The notes under the pieces: generated by a model
What the model was told of the DNA's origin: nothing
Database searches by the model: none
Seen by the model: the letters and a program-made list of their open reading frames with translations, nothing else
Assembly (NCBI GenBank): GCA_009692305.1
Contig: SHZK01000002.1
Location: forward strand, 62,001-126,000
Source of the DNA: Gammaproteobacteria bacterium
Lineage (GTDB): Bacteria > Pseudomonadota > Gammaproteobacteria > Pseudomonadales > Pseudohongiellaceae
Direction: 5' to 3'
DNA: 64,000 nucleotides
In this document: piece after piece, positions 28,766 through 37,364 of the stretch
How the letters are laid out: each line of letters begins with the position of its first letter
Numbering within the stretch: position 1 is the stretch's first letter
Translations under genes and position numbers: made by a program

Positions 28766-29820
28766 CAGCGAATTCCCAGGATGCGACGGTTGGCGCTGTC
28801 ATCAGTACCGGCGTCAGCAAAGTCATCGAAGGCCCGGTCCGTCACACGAATGATATGGTCCTTGATGAATTGGGCGCCTTCGGTTGCGCCATCTTGCGGG
28901 TGCTTGAGGCAGCATTCCCATTCGAGCACGGCCCAGCCTGGAAAATCATTGGCAGCCAGTTTCGAAAACATGGCTTTGAAATCCACTTGCCCATCGCCGA
29001 GTGAACGGAAGCGGCCGGCGCGATCAATCCATGATTGATAGCCACCATAGACTCCTTGTTTAGCAGTCGGGTTGAACTCGGCATCCTTGATGTGAACCAT
29101 GGTGATGCGCTCTTTATACGCATCGAGAAAGCCGAGATAGTCCAGCTGCTGCAACACCATGTGACTCGGATCGAACAGGATGTTGCAGCGCGGGTGATTA
29201 TTCACGCGCTCCAGAAACATTTCGAAACTGACGCCATCGTGCAGGTCTTCACCGGGATGGATCTCGAAGCCAATGTTCACACCTGCTTCATCGAATTCGT
29301 CCAGAATGGGCAACCAGCGGCGGGCGAGTTCGTCAAATGCCATGTCTATCAATCCGGCTGGTCGCTGCGGCCAGGGATAGAAATACGGCCAGGCCAACGC
29401 TCCCGAAAAACTGGCGTGGTCGCTAAGCCCGAGATTGCGCGATGCGTGTGCGGCCATGATCAGCTGCCCCACCGCCCATTCCTGTCGCGCCGCTGGCTTG
29501 CCACGCAATTGCGCTGGCGCGAAACCATCGAACATCTGGCCATATGCCGGATGCACGGCGACGAGTTGGCCCTGCAGATGGGTCGAGAGTTCGGTGATTT
29601 CGATGTCGTGATTGGCCAGTATGTCGCGCACATCGTCGCAGTACGCATGACTCTGTGCCGCCGCTTCAAGATCAAACAGACGTGTATCCCAGCTGGGAAT
29701 CTGAATGCCTTTAAAACCACAGTCGGCGGCCCAGCCCGCGATTTCATCCAGTGAATTGAAAGGTGATTCGTCGCCAGCGTACTGGGCGAGAAAGATGGCC
29801 GGGCCTTTGATGGTTTTCAT
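28765..29820 (-). CDS. Sugar phosphate isomerase/epimerase (cytoplasmic)
   Basis: 351 residues without a signal peptide. The TIM barrel of the xylose-isomerase-like superfamily is shown by GFKGIQIPSWD, VNIGFEIHPGEDLHDG (metal Glu/His), CNILFDPSHMVLQQLDY (metal Asp/His), MVHIKDAEFNP and WAVLEWECC (last metal Glu). This long form is common beside Gfo/Idh/MocA enzymes in cyclitol and glycoside catabolic operons. It follows the binding-protein gene by 48 bp and overlaps the oxidoreductase by 1 bp. Confidence 0.87.
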   Translation of the reverse strand: MKTIKGPAIFLAQYAGDESPFNSLDEIAGWAADCGFKGIQIPSWDTRLFDLEAAAQSHAYCDDVRDILANHDIEITELSTHLQGQLVAVHPAYGQMFDGFAPAQLRGKPAARQEWAVGQLIMAAHASRNLGLSDHASFSGALAWPYFYPWPQRPAGLIDMAFDELARRWLPILDEFDEAGVNIGFEIHPGEDLHDGVSFEMFLERVNNHPRCNILFDPSHMVLQQLDYLGFLDAYKERITMVHIKDAEFNPTAKQGVYGGYQSWIDRAGRFRSLGDGQVDFKAMFSKLAANDFPGWAVLEWECCLKHPQDGATEGAQFIKDHIIRVTDRAFDDFADAGTDDSANRRILGIR

Positions 29821-29868
29821 AATTATTCTGCTTTTTATCAGCTGCTGCTTAACTTGGTCGAATTCAGC

Positions 29869-30840
29869 TCAAAACGGTGATTCCGGAAAATAGTACTGTT
29901 CCGCATTGTCCCTGGTGATGAGCGGCGAACCGAGAATGTACTCACCCTCCACCGGCATATTGGCAATGAATTTGAGTGCGGTCAGTTCCATCGCAGTGGA
30001 GATCATGGCTGGCGGATATAACACATCAACCGGGGTCAACCGGTCGCCGTCCATGACGCGTTTGACAATTTCCTTCATGCCAGCACCACCGACGATAAAC
30101 AGGTCGTCCTCACGCCCGGCCTGACGCACGGCCTGAATCACACCAATGGCGATGTCATCATCCTGCGCCCATACCGCGTCAATCTTTGGAAAGCGCGCCA
30201 GAAAATCCTGCATCACGGTGAAGCCGTCATCGCGATTCCAGTTCGCGTATTGATTGTCCAGCACATTGATGCCACTACCGGCGATGCTGGCCATGAAGCC
30301 ATCAAAACGCTGTTCGTCGACTACCGTGGGAATACCGCGCAACACGACGATGTCGCCGCTGCCCCCCAATGCTTCCTTTATATACTCGCCGGAGACCCGA
30401 CCCATCTCGGTATTGTTGCCGGCAACATACACATCCTGGATGCCGGGCTCGCTGAGGCCGCGATCCACCACCGTGATAAACACGCCACCGCGTTTCACAT
30501 TGCTTACCGGTCCGGTTAAGGGAGCTGATTCAAATGGCAGTATGACAAGAGCATCAATGTTATGAACGGCGACCAGATCCTCAAGATCGTTGGCCTGTTC
30601 GGAGGCACTGCCGGCGGTGACTATGACAATACTCAAGCCGGGATGAGCTGCCTCCAGACGCGCCTTCGTTTGTTCAGCATGGTAGTTCAAACCGCCGGCC
30701 CAGCCATGGGTGGCGGCGGGGATGGAGACTCCGATCGTCTGGGCGACAAGCGTGGATGGAACCATGACTGCAACCAAGCCTGCACCCATACCTAGAAAAC
30801 CGGCACAGGCAAGACTCAGAATTTTTATCAATGAACGCAT
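29869..30840 (-). CDS. Sugar ABC transporter substrate-binding protein (RbsB-like)
   Basis: 323 residues. The signal peptide (ILSLACAGFLGMGAGLVAVMV, cleavage near ALVAQ) is followed by a type I periplasmic binding fold starting TIGVSIPAATHGWAGGLNYHAEQ and including LEDLVAVHNIDALVILPFES, VDRGL and the hinge VWAQDDDIAIGVIQAVRQAG. These fit the ribose/inositol/xylose cluster. It would bind the sugar in the periplasm and deliver it to the permease encoded 49 bp upstream. The ligand is not predictable from motifs. Confidence 0.9.
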   Translation of the reverse strand: MRSLIKILSLACAGFLGMGAGLVAVMVPSTLVAQTIGVSIPAATHGWAGGLNYHAEQTKARLEAAHPGLSIVIVTAGSASEQANDLEDLVAVHNIDALVILPFESAPLTGPVSNVKRGGVFITVVDRGLSEPGIQDVYVAGNNTEMGRVSGEYIKEALGGSGDIVVLRGIPTVVDEQRFDGFMASIAGSGINVLDNQYANWNRDDGFTVMQDFLARFPKIDAVWAQDDDIAIGVIQAVRQAGREDDLFIVGGAGMKEIVKRVMDGDRLTPVDVLYPPAMISTAMELTALKFIANMPVEGEYILGSPLITRDNAEQYYFPESPF

Positions 30841-30889
30841 ACTGTTCTCCCGGGTAAAGCTTTTGTGGTGCCAAGCGCAGGTCGTGTAT

Positions 30890-31855
30890 TCAGTGCTTGC
30901 GCCAGCTACCGCGTTGCAGATAGACGGCGACGATTACGATTATGCCCTGAACCGCGCCATTGAGATAGTTGCTGACGGAATCGGTCAGATTGAGGATATT
31001 GCCGATCAGGGTCAGCATCAACGCACCAACTACCGCACCCCAGATGCGACCATAGCCGCCCTTCAATACCGTGCCGCCGATGATCACAGCAGCGATCGCT
31101 TCCAGTTCCCACAATATGCCAGTCTGGCCCGAAGCCGAGCCCAGGCGCGGGACATAGATTATGGTAGCGATGGCGACGCAAACGCCTTGCAGAATATAGG
31201 TAGCGGTCTTCACGCGGTCGACGTTGATGGCTGAATAGCGCGCGACATTCTCGTTGGAGCCGACGGCGAAACAATGGCGCCCGAACACCGTCATGTTGAG
31301 CAGCACATAAGCGATTACAGCAACGGCCAGAAATACCCACACCGGATACGGCAGCCCGAACAAGGTGTTGTAATACACCGCACTGTATACATCGCCTATC
31401 CCAAAGTTGAGCGACAAGGTGCCACCATCAGCCATATAGGTTACCAGTGAGCGATAGATGCCCATGGTGCCGAGCGTGACAATAAACGCCTCGATCTTGG
31501 CCCGCGTTGTCAGCAAACCGTTCACGAGGCCGGCCACGGCACCGATGCCGACAGAGGCGAGCATGGCCAACAAGACAATTGCGATTGGTGAATCGATAGT
31601 GTCTACCAGAGAATTCATCAACAGAATCATGCAGCCGGAAATGAACGCCGCCAGCGAACCCACCGAGAGATCGATACCGCCGGCAGTGATTACAAAGGTG
31701 GCACCGATCGCGACAATGCCGATGAAGGAACTGCGCGCGAGAATATTAGTCAAGTTACCGGCACTGAGAAAGGCGTCGCTGACCAGTATGCCAATGCCGA
31801 AAATAAGCAGCAGTGCGACGAAGGGTCCGGCAGTTTTCAAATCAATTGTTGGCAT
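30890..31855 (-). CDS. Sugar ABC transporter permease (RbsC-like)
   Basis: 321 residues with about 8-10 helices. The family motifs FVITAGGIDLSVGSLAAFISG and GTVLKGGYGRIWGAVVGALML are present; the second ends in the EAA-like coupling region. This inner-membrane subunit is likely a homodimer working with one RbsA-type double ATPase. It starts 3 bp after the ATPase stop, so the two are tightly coupled. Confidence 0.91.
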   Translation of the reverse strand: MPTIDLKTAGPFVALLLIFGIGILVSDAFLSAGNLTNILARSSFIGIVAIGATFVITAGGIDLSVGSLAAFISGCMILLMNSLVDTIDSPIAIVLLAMLASVGIGAVAGLVNGLLTTRAKIEAFIVTLGTMGIYRSLVTYMADGGTLSLNFGIGDVYSAVYYNTLFGLPYPVWVFLAVAVIAYVLLNMTVFGRHCFAVGSNENVARYSAINVDRVKTATYILQGVCVAIATIIYVPRLGSASGQTGILWELEAIAAVIIGGTVLKGGYGRIWGAVVGALMLTLIGNILNLTDSVSNYLNGAVQGIIVIVAVYLQRGSWRKH

Positions 31856-31858
31856 TTC

Positions 31859-33439
31859 TTATCCAATGGCTCGTTGTATTGGTACGGGTATTTGCTGCCG
31901 CGATTTCAGACCTGTGGCATAGCGCATGATCTCGTGTTCCTCAATTTCATCATCCTTGAGTATGCCGGTGAGATCGCCGTGATACATCACTGCAACCCGA
32001 TCGGACAAGCCGATGATCTCTGTGATGTCTGATGAAATCAGGATAATCGAATGGCCGGATGCAGCCAATTGGTTGATGAATTGATAAATCTGGCCCTTCG
32101 TGCCTATGTCGATGCCACGTGTGGGTTCGTCAAATATCAGGACCGACGGTTTGGCCGCGAGCATCTTCGCCAGCAGTAGTTTTTGTTGATTGCCGCCTGA
32201 GAGATTGCCTGCGAGCACATTGGCATCCTTGATGCGGATGTCAAAGGCATCCACCACGGCCGCAAGAGCCACCTCTTCCTGCTTCTTATGGATGAGCAGC
32301 CCGGCGTAATTGCTGAGCGCGAACAGGGAGAAATTCATGACGAGGCCCTTGTCCAGCAGCAGGCCACTGCCTTTGCGATCCTTGGTCAGATAAGCGATGT
32401 TATGGCGGCGTGCTGTAGCCAGGTCGCGCAACACCACCGGCTTGTCAGCTACTTCCAGCGTCCCGGTATTGGCGCGTGCCGCGGCTCGCAATCCCACTAC
32501 TGTTTCCAGTAGCGCCGTGCGGCCGGAGCCCACGAGCCCGGCGAATCCCAGAATTTCACCGCGCTGCAACTCGAAACTCACCGGCGTATTGGTACCTGCC
32601 ACAAGCAAGCGGGTTACGCGCAATGCGCACTGCTGGTAATCGGGCGTGCTGCTGCGCGGCGGAAACAAGTCGCTCAGTTCCCGTCCGACCATCAGCCGCG
32701 CCATGTCATCCTGGGATAAATCCTGCGCCGCGTAATGGCCTACCAGTGTGCCGTCCCGCAAAATAGTAATGCGGTCGGCGATCTGCGCAATCTCATCCAG
32801 CTTGTGGGAGATGTAGACGATCGCCACGCCCTGCTGTCGTAAACGCTCTATAAGCGCGAACAATACTTGGCTTTCTTTCTGCGTTAACACCGCCGTGGGT
32901 TCATCGAGTATCAGCACCCGCGCCTGTTTCGATTGCGTCTTTGCAATCTCCACCATCTGTTTTGCAGACACTGCGAGAGTGTGCATTGGCGTGTCGGGAT
33001 CGATATCACACTCCAGCGCTGCCAAATACTCGCGCGTCAATCGTCGCATCGTAAACTTGTCGAGAAAGGGTCCGCGCGTGAGCTCATGCCCGAGAAAAAT
33101 ATTCTCGGCAACAGTAAGCTGCTCAACCAGATTCAATTCCTGATGTATCAGGATGACACCCTCTGCTTCCGCGCGGGCCTGCTGCCAATGTGCATCCACA
33201 CGCACGTTGCCTTCGGCGGCCACTGCGTGCAATAGCAGTTCGCCGGCCGTAACTGACTCAAACCCTGCCAGAATTTTCACCAGTGTGGATTTACCGGCAC
33301 CATTTTCGCCGAGCAGTGCCAGCACTTCACCGGCGCGAATCTCCAGATCGATATCCTGCAGTACCGTCACCGCTCCAAATGCCTTGCGCAAATTGCGCAG
33401 GGACAGAACGATTGGATTGCTGGTGGCGGTCGCGGTCAT
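31859..33439 (-). CDS. Sugar ABC transporter ATPase, double NBD (RbsA/MglA-like)
   Basis: 526 residues with two nucleotide-binding domains. NBD1 has Walker A GENGAGKST (about residue 43), a signature region LAVSAKQMVEIAK and Walker B VLILDEPTAVL. NBD2 has the degenerate Walker A GLVGSGRTALLE, signature LSGGNQQKLLLAK and Walker B VLIFDEPTRGIDIG. The degenerate second site is normal for RbsA/MglA proteins. It energises import by the adjacent permease and binding protein. Its ATG overlaps the sulfatase stop by 4 bp (ATGA), linking the sulfatase to the transporter in one transcript. Confidence 0.92.
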   Translation of the reverse strand: MTATATSNPIVLSLRNLRKAFGAVTVLQDIDLEIRAGEVLALLGENGAGKSTLVKILAGFESVTAGELLLHAVAAEGNVRVDAHWQQARAEAEGVILIHQELNLVEQLTVAENIFLGHELTRGPFLDKFTMRRLTREYLAALECDIDPDTPMHTLAVSAKQMVEIAKTQSKQARVLILDEPTAVLTQKESQVLFALIERLRQQGVAIVYISHKLDEIAQIADRITILRDGTLVGHYAAQDLSQDDMARLMVGRELSDLFPPRSSTPDYQQCALRVTRLLVAGTNTPVSFELQRGEILGFAGLVGSGRTALLETVVGLRAAARANTGTLEVADKPVVLRDLATARRHNIAYLTKDRKGSGLLLDKGLVMNFSLFALSNYAGLLIHKKQEEVALAAVVDAFDIRIKDANVLAGNLSGGNQQKLLLAKMLAAKPSVLIFDEPTRGIDIGTKGQIYQFINQLAASGHSIILISSDITEIIGLSDRVAVMYHGDLTGILKDDEIEEHEIMRYATGLKSRQQIPVPIQRAIG

Positions 33440-34755
33440 CGATTAAACATTTGCGGCAGCACGGCGCTGTTGAATTGCTGTTGTCCCGCCACCAGCAGGC
33501 TGTGCAAACGCGCCGCAACTTCCGGCATTTCCCGGGTGTAGCTATAGGTTTCAGAAGGATCCTTGAGCAGATCGAACAGCAAGCCATTGGGACTGTAATA
33601 GGAAGCTGGATGATCGAAGCGGGACACGGCGGCGCGGTAACGGGATTCCACCACCAGTTTCCACTGGCCCGCACGCACAGCAGTTATGCGGTCACCATCA
33701 AACAGGTATAGTGCCTCGTGGGAAGAATTTGCCCCGTCACGCAGCAGTGGCAACATATCTTTACCGTCGATCACGCGGTCGGCAGGCAGTTCACCACCGG
33801 CAATACCGACCAAGGTCGGAAACAGATCAATGTTCATGGCGGGTTCGTCTGACTTTTGTCCCGCTGGCAGCACTGATGGCCAGCGCGCGATGAACGGCAC
33901 TCTCAAACCACCTTCCCAGGATGATCCCTTGCGATCTCGAAAGGGGCCAGCACTGCCCTCAAACCACGGACCATTGTCTGAAGTGAACACGACCAGTGTA
34001 TTCTCATCCAGCCCGTTTGTCTTCAGTGCCGCCAGTACCTCGCCCACACTCCAGTCGATGGTCTCTACCGTATCACCATAGATACCTGCATCCGATTGCC
34101 CGCTGAAACGATTGGACACATGCAGCGGCACATGGGGAAATGTGTGTGGTATATACAACAGAAACGGCCGTTCCCGATTCTCACCAATAAACCGCACTGC
34201 TTCCTCTGTATAGCGCTCGGTCAAGGTAGACTGATCCACCGGATCCTCTATTACCTGATCACCCCGATACAACTGTAACGGCGCCATGTCATTGCTGTGC
34301 AGCAAACCGAAGTACTCATCAAAACCATTGTTGAGAGGCGACCACTCCAGCCGGCTACCGAGATGCCACTTGCCAAACAACGCCGTGCGATAACCCTGCC
34401 CCTGCAAGGCTTCGGCAATGGTGGTTTCCTCAGCCGCAATATGAATCTCGTTTCCCGGGCGCGCCACATCGTTAACGAGCGCCAACCGAATCGGATAGCG
34501 ACCCGTCATCAGTCCGCCGCGAGCCGCTGTACACACATTCGCGCTGGAATAAAAATTGGTGAGCAGCACTCCCTCCTGCGCCATCCGATCCAGATGCGGT
34601 GTCCTGATCAAGGTCGACCCGTACGCCCCCACATCCCCATAGCCCAAATCGTCTGCAATGATAATCACGAAATTCGGCGGCCGGTCGGCAGCCTGCAGTA
34701 TCAAGGAATAAATGAGCACTATTGAAGTAAGGAGTATTTTTATTCTTATGTGCAC
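33436..34755 (-). CDS. Secreted type I sulfatase
   Basis: 439 residues. The signal peptide (IKILLTSIVLIYSLILQAA) is followed by IIIADDLGYGDVGAYG, giving the calcium Asp pair at 35-36, and the activation site NVCTAARGGLMTGRYP. Cys75 is the residue converted to formylglycine; the motif reads C-T-A-A-R rather than C-x-P-S-R, an allowed variant. GKWHLG, HTFPHVP and FTSDNGPW supply the remaining active-site residues. It removes sulfate esters in the periplasm. As first gene of the operon and coupled to the ABC ATPase, it probably desulfates the imported sugar. No sulfatase-maturase gene lies in the window. Confidence 0.9.
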   Translation of the reverse strand: MHIRIKILLTSIVLIYSLILQAADRPPNFVIIIADDLGYGDVGAYGSTLIRTPHLDRMAQEGVLLTNFYSSANVCTAARGGLMTGRYPIRLALVNDVARPGNEIHIAAEETTIAEALQGQGYRTALFGKWHLGSRLEWSPLNNGFDEYFGLLHSNDMAPLQLYRGDQVIEDPVDQSTLTERYTEEAVRFIGENRERPFLLYIPHTFPHVPLHVSNRFSGQSDAGIYGDTVETIDWSVGEVLAALKTNGLDENTLVVFTSDNGPWFEGSAGPFRDRKGSSWEGGLRVPFIARWPSVLPAGQKSDEPAMNIDLFPTLVGIAGGELPADRVIDGKDMLPLLRDGANSSHEALYLFDGDRITAVRAGQWKLVVESRYRAAVSRFDHPASYYSPNGLLFDLLKDPSETYSYTREMPEVAARLHSLLVAGQQQFNSAVLPQMFNR

Positions 34756-34820
34756 TTGCAGATTCCTCTTATTAAAATTTCTAATGGCTCAATACTGCAT
34801 GTATCGGAAGTAGAGTGCCC

Positions 34821-35218
34821 GTCAGGGTCGCGAGTCGGTAAAGCATCGCGGGCCCCACCGTGAATACATCCCTGTAGGCTTGGGCTCGGCATCCATGCAT
34901 CGCACATCCCCGCCATGCTTCACCGACCCGCACCCCCCATAGTGCAGTTATACTTTCATCAAACCCAAAATAAAATTCATTTATTCCTCTACAGAGGATC
35001 TTTTTTTAAGAGTATCTCTGCGCTCAAAGGGGCGGAAGGGGGGTGATGCGCTGCAGGGATGTGCGAGGCATGGATGCCGAGCCCAAGCCCTCAGGGGTGA
35101 AGCAAGCGCTTTTACAAGCGCCAGCTTGCGGCGCAGCTGAACGACGCCAATCTATGATTGGCGGCTGGGCCGGGTTCACGGCGGGCCCAGCAGAGCATTA
35201 CCCACTTGCGACCCTGAC
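34821..35218. repeat. 398-bp MITE-like element with long imperfect inverted repeats
   Basis: The stretch 34756-35249 holds no gene. Its core has ends GTCAGGGTCGC (34821-34831) and GCGACCCTGAC (35208-35218), flanking GGGCCCCACCGTGAA / TTCACGGCGGGCCC. The 34-bp arms 34877-34910 and 35056-35089 match with one mismatch (GGCTTGGGCTCGGCATCCAT and its complement at their outer side). The right half carries about 87 extra bases with small hairpins near 35105 and 35150. The structure is two inverted copies of an intergenic repeat, or one non-autonomous element. A short open frame inside it (35043-35243) is not credible as a gene. Confidence 0.72.
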
Positions 35219-35249
35219 CAGCACCGATCTACCTTACATATAAACGAAA

Positions 35250-37256
35250 TTACTTAGTGCCCGGCATAATCTCGAACCCCGGATCAAAATCCACCAACAC
35301 ACCCGCCAGTTGCTCTAGAACCGCTACATTTCCCTGTGCCGTACCAATCCCGGACCGCAGTTGTTCCGCCAAGGTCCGGTCCCCGATAATAACTGTGTTG
35401 AGATCAATGCGATTCATGGAAATGGTCACATCCGGATTCGGTAACAAGAATCCTTCTATGTTGCTGAGCGTTCCGTGACTCATTTCCACAATAAAGTTCT
35501 GGTTCGTGTCTGGCGTGCTGAAGTTAATCGTATAGTTCATGCTGTCGGCAAGCTTGCTGTCGACACGGATGGCTATCGCATCCCACCACTGCGAAGTAGT
35601 CATCGCGCGCGCCGAGCTTGGTGTGGTCCCGCGCGCCGCTCCCATTGCAGCGGCTCCGCTACGCAGTTCCTGCGCAGACGCAAGGAATACGTTGCGCATA
35701 CTTGAGCTTTCGTATTGATAGCCTAACTGTTCGAATACGGCGGCGAGCAGGTCTTTGGCGCTTGAATTGGAAGGCTCGGCGTACACGAGTTTGTTGAGGA
35801 TTTCCATGGCGAGTCGATAGTCGCCTGCGTCATACAAGGCCGTGGCACGCTGCATAATAACGTCAGCGCCTTCCATCATCTCCACAAACAGAGGCGCGGA
35901 CTCCGACGGTGACAAGGGCGCCAGAGTGGCCGGGTTGCCGTCCCAGAAGCCCAGATAGCGATTGATGACTGCGCGAGAATTGTGAAATTCCGAGCCGTGA
36001 TACTGGCGCATGCTCCATTCCTGTTGCAGGCTCACTGGCACCTGATACTCGTTGTGGATCTCGTTGATGGTGACACCCTGATTGGCGTGGAAGAGCACCT
36101 GATTGTTCAGATTGGCGTAAGCGTCGCGCTGTGTTCGCATCACTTGCTGTATACGGTCGTTGCCCCAACGTGGCCAGTTGTGAGATGCCACCATCACCTC
36201 GGCTTCCTGCCCATAACGATATAGCGCCTCGTTGATCTGTTTCGACCACTGCAGGGCATCGCGTACGAGTGCGCCACGCAGTGTGTAGATGTTGTGCACG
36301 GTCGCCGTAATGTTTTCGGCGGCCCAGAATACCTTCTGATCAGGAAACCAGGCATTCATCTCGGCCGGTGCTTCGGTGCCGGGAGTGTTCTGGAAGACGA
36401 TGCGTACACCGTCGATGACGTGTTCTTCAAATGCAGCCTCGATCAACAATGTCGGTGCGACGAGACCACTGGTGCCCGCTGCCAAAGCCTTGCCGATGGC
36501 GGAATCCACCTGCCCGAACGGGCTACTCGGAATCACCCGGCCATATTGCAACGCAGCGCGGCGCGACATGGCATTGCCGGCATAGACACTCTCGGAGATT
36601 GCCTCATGCATGAAGCCGGTAGGCGCAATGATCTGTACATCACCGGCATTCACAGCGGCTTCGCTAGTCACTCCGAGTATGCCGCCGTAGTGATCGGCGT
36701 GAGAATGGGAATAGACGACGGCCCGCACCGGCAGTTCGCCGAGATGCTCATTGACGAGGGCCAGTGCGGCGGCGGCCGTTTGCGTGGTAAGCAACACGTC
36801 GAAGATAATCCAGCCCGAGTTGCCTCTAACGAGCGTCATATTAGCCAGATCCAGGCCGCGCACCTGATAGATAAAATCACGCACCACCTCATACAAGCCA
36901 AAATTCATGTTTAGCGTGGCCTGACGTTGCAATGACGGATGAATAGTGTCGAACTCGCGTCCTTCCAGCAGGAAGTCATAACGACTCATGTCCCAGACCA
37001 CGGCGCCATTGGCGGCGAGAATCTGCCGCGAGGCCGGTGCCGCGATGAAGCCGCGGCGCGATTCTTCGAAATCCTGCTCGTCTTCAAACGGCAGCGATGC
37101 ACGCAAGCCGGCCTGTAACGCGGCGGTGTAAGTGCTGGGGCCGGTTCCCTTCGGGTTAAAATGATCCTGGGCGAACAGGTTTACACTGGCAGCAATCCCC
37201 AGCAGACACGCCAGGGCTGACTTCCCCAGCCCAATTAATATTGATTTGACACACAT
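35250..37256 (-). CDS. SdsA1-type alkyl sulfatase (MBL fold)
   Basis: 668 residues. A signal peptide (ALACLLGIAASVNLFAQ) precedes a metallo-beta-lactamase domain with VVYSHSHADHYGG (HxHxDH, about residue 178), the metal-bridging Glu region WAAENITATVHNIYTLRGA and ASHNWPRWG. A dimerisation helix region (ALYDAGDYRLAMEILNKLVYAEP) and an SCP2-like C-terminal domain (about 540-668, LADSMNYTINF…GDRTLAEQL) complete the architecture of SdsA1/BDS1. Such enzymes hydrolyse linear primary alkyl sulfates such as dodecyl sulfate in the periplasm. It is cut off from the sugar operon by the inverted-repeat element and from the TPR gene by a terminator. Confidence 0.92.
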   Translation of the reverse strand: MCVKSILIGLGKSALACLLGIAASVNLFAQDHFNPKGTGPSTYTAALQAGLRASLPFEDEQDFEESRRGFIAAPASRQILAANGAVVWDMSRYDFLLEGREFDTIHPSLQRQATLNMNFGLYEVVRDFIYQVRGLDLANMTLVRGNSGWIIFDVLLTTQTAAAALALVNEHLGELPVRAVVYSHSHADHYGGILGVTSEAAVNAGDVQIIAPTGFMHEAISESVYAGNAMSRRAALQYGRVIPSSPFGQVDSAIGKALAAGTSGLVAPTLLIEAAFEEHVIDGVRIVFQNTPGTEAPAEMNAWFPDQKVFWAAENITATVHNIYTLRGALVRDALQWSKQINEALYRYGQEAEVMVASHNWPRWGNDRIQQVMRTQRDAYANLNNQVLFHANQGVTINEIHNEYQVPVSLQQEWSMRQYHGSEFHNSRAVINRYLGFWDGNPATLAPLSPSESAPLFVEMMEGADVIMQRATALYDAGDYRLAMEILNKLVYAEPSNSSAKDLLAAVFEQLGYQYESSSMRNVFLASAQELRSGAAAMGAARGTTPSSARAMTTSQWWDAIAIRVDSKLADSMNYTINFSTPDTNQNFIVEMSHGTLSNIEGFLLPNPDVTISMNRIDLNTVIIGDRTLAEQLRSGIGTAQGNVAVLEQLAGVLVDFDPGFEIMPGTK

Positions 37257-37275
37257 AACAGGTTTTCTCTGGAGT

Positions 37276-37324
37276 AAAAAAAACGGTGCCAGTCAGCTTA
37301 TTGGCACAAGCTGTATGGCACCGT
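37276..37324 (-). terminator. Rho-independent terminator of the TPR gene
   Basis: Read on the minus strand, the arms 37316-37324 and 37283-37291 pair over 9 bp (ACGGTGCCA with TGGCACCGT). An inner 6-bp stem (37294-37299 with 37308-37313) and an 8-nt loop complete it. A run of eight T on the minus strand (37276-37283 as A) follows at once. This is the clearest terminator in the window. Confidence 0.88.
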
Positions 37325-37364
37325 GATTCGTGTTCAGGGTTGTCGCCCTTACAGACGGTCGCTC

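Noticed and set aside
35043-35243. 66-codon open frame inside the inverted-repeat element
   Set aside because: It lies across the repeat arms and has no protein-like pattern.
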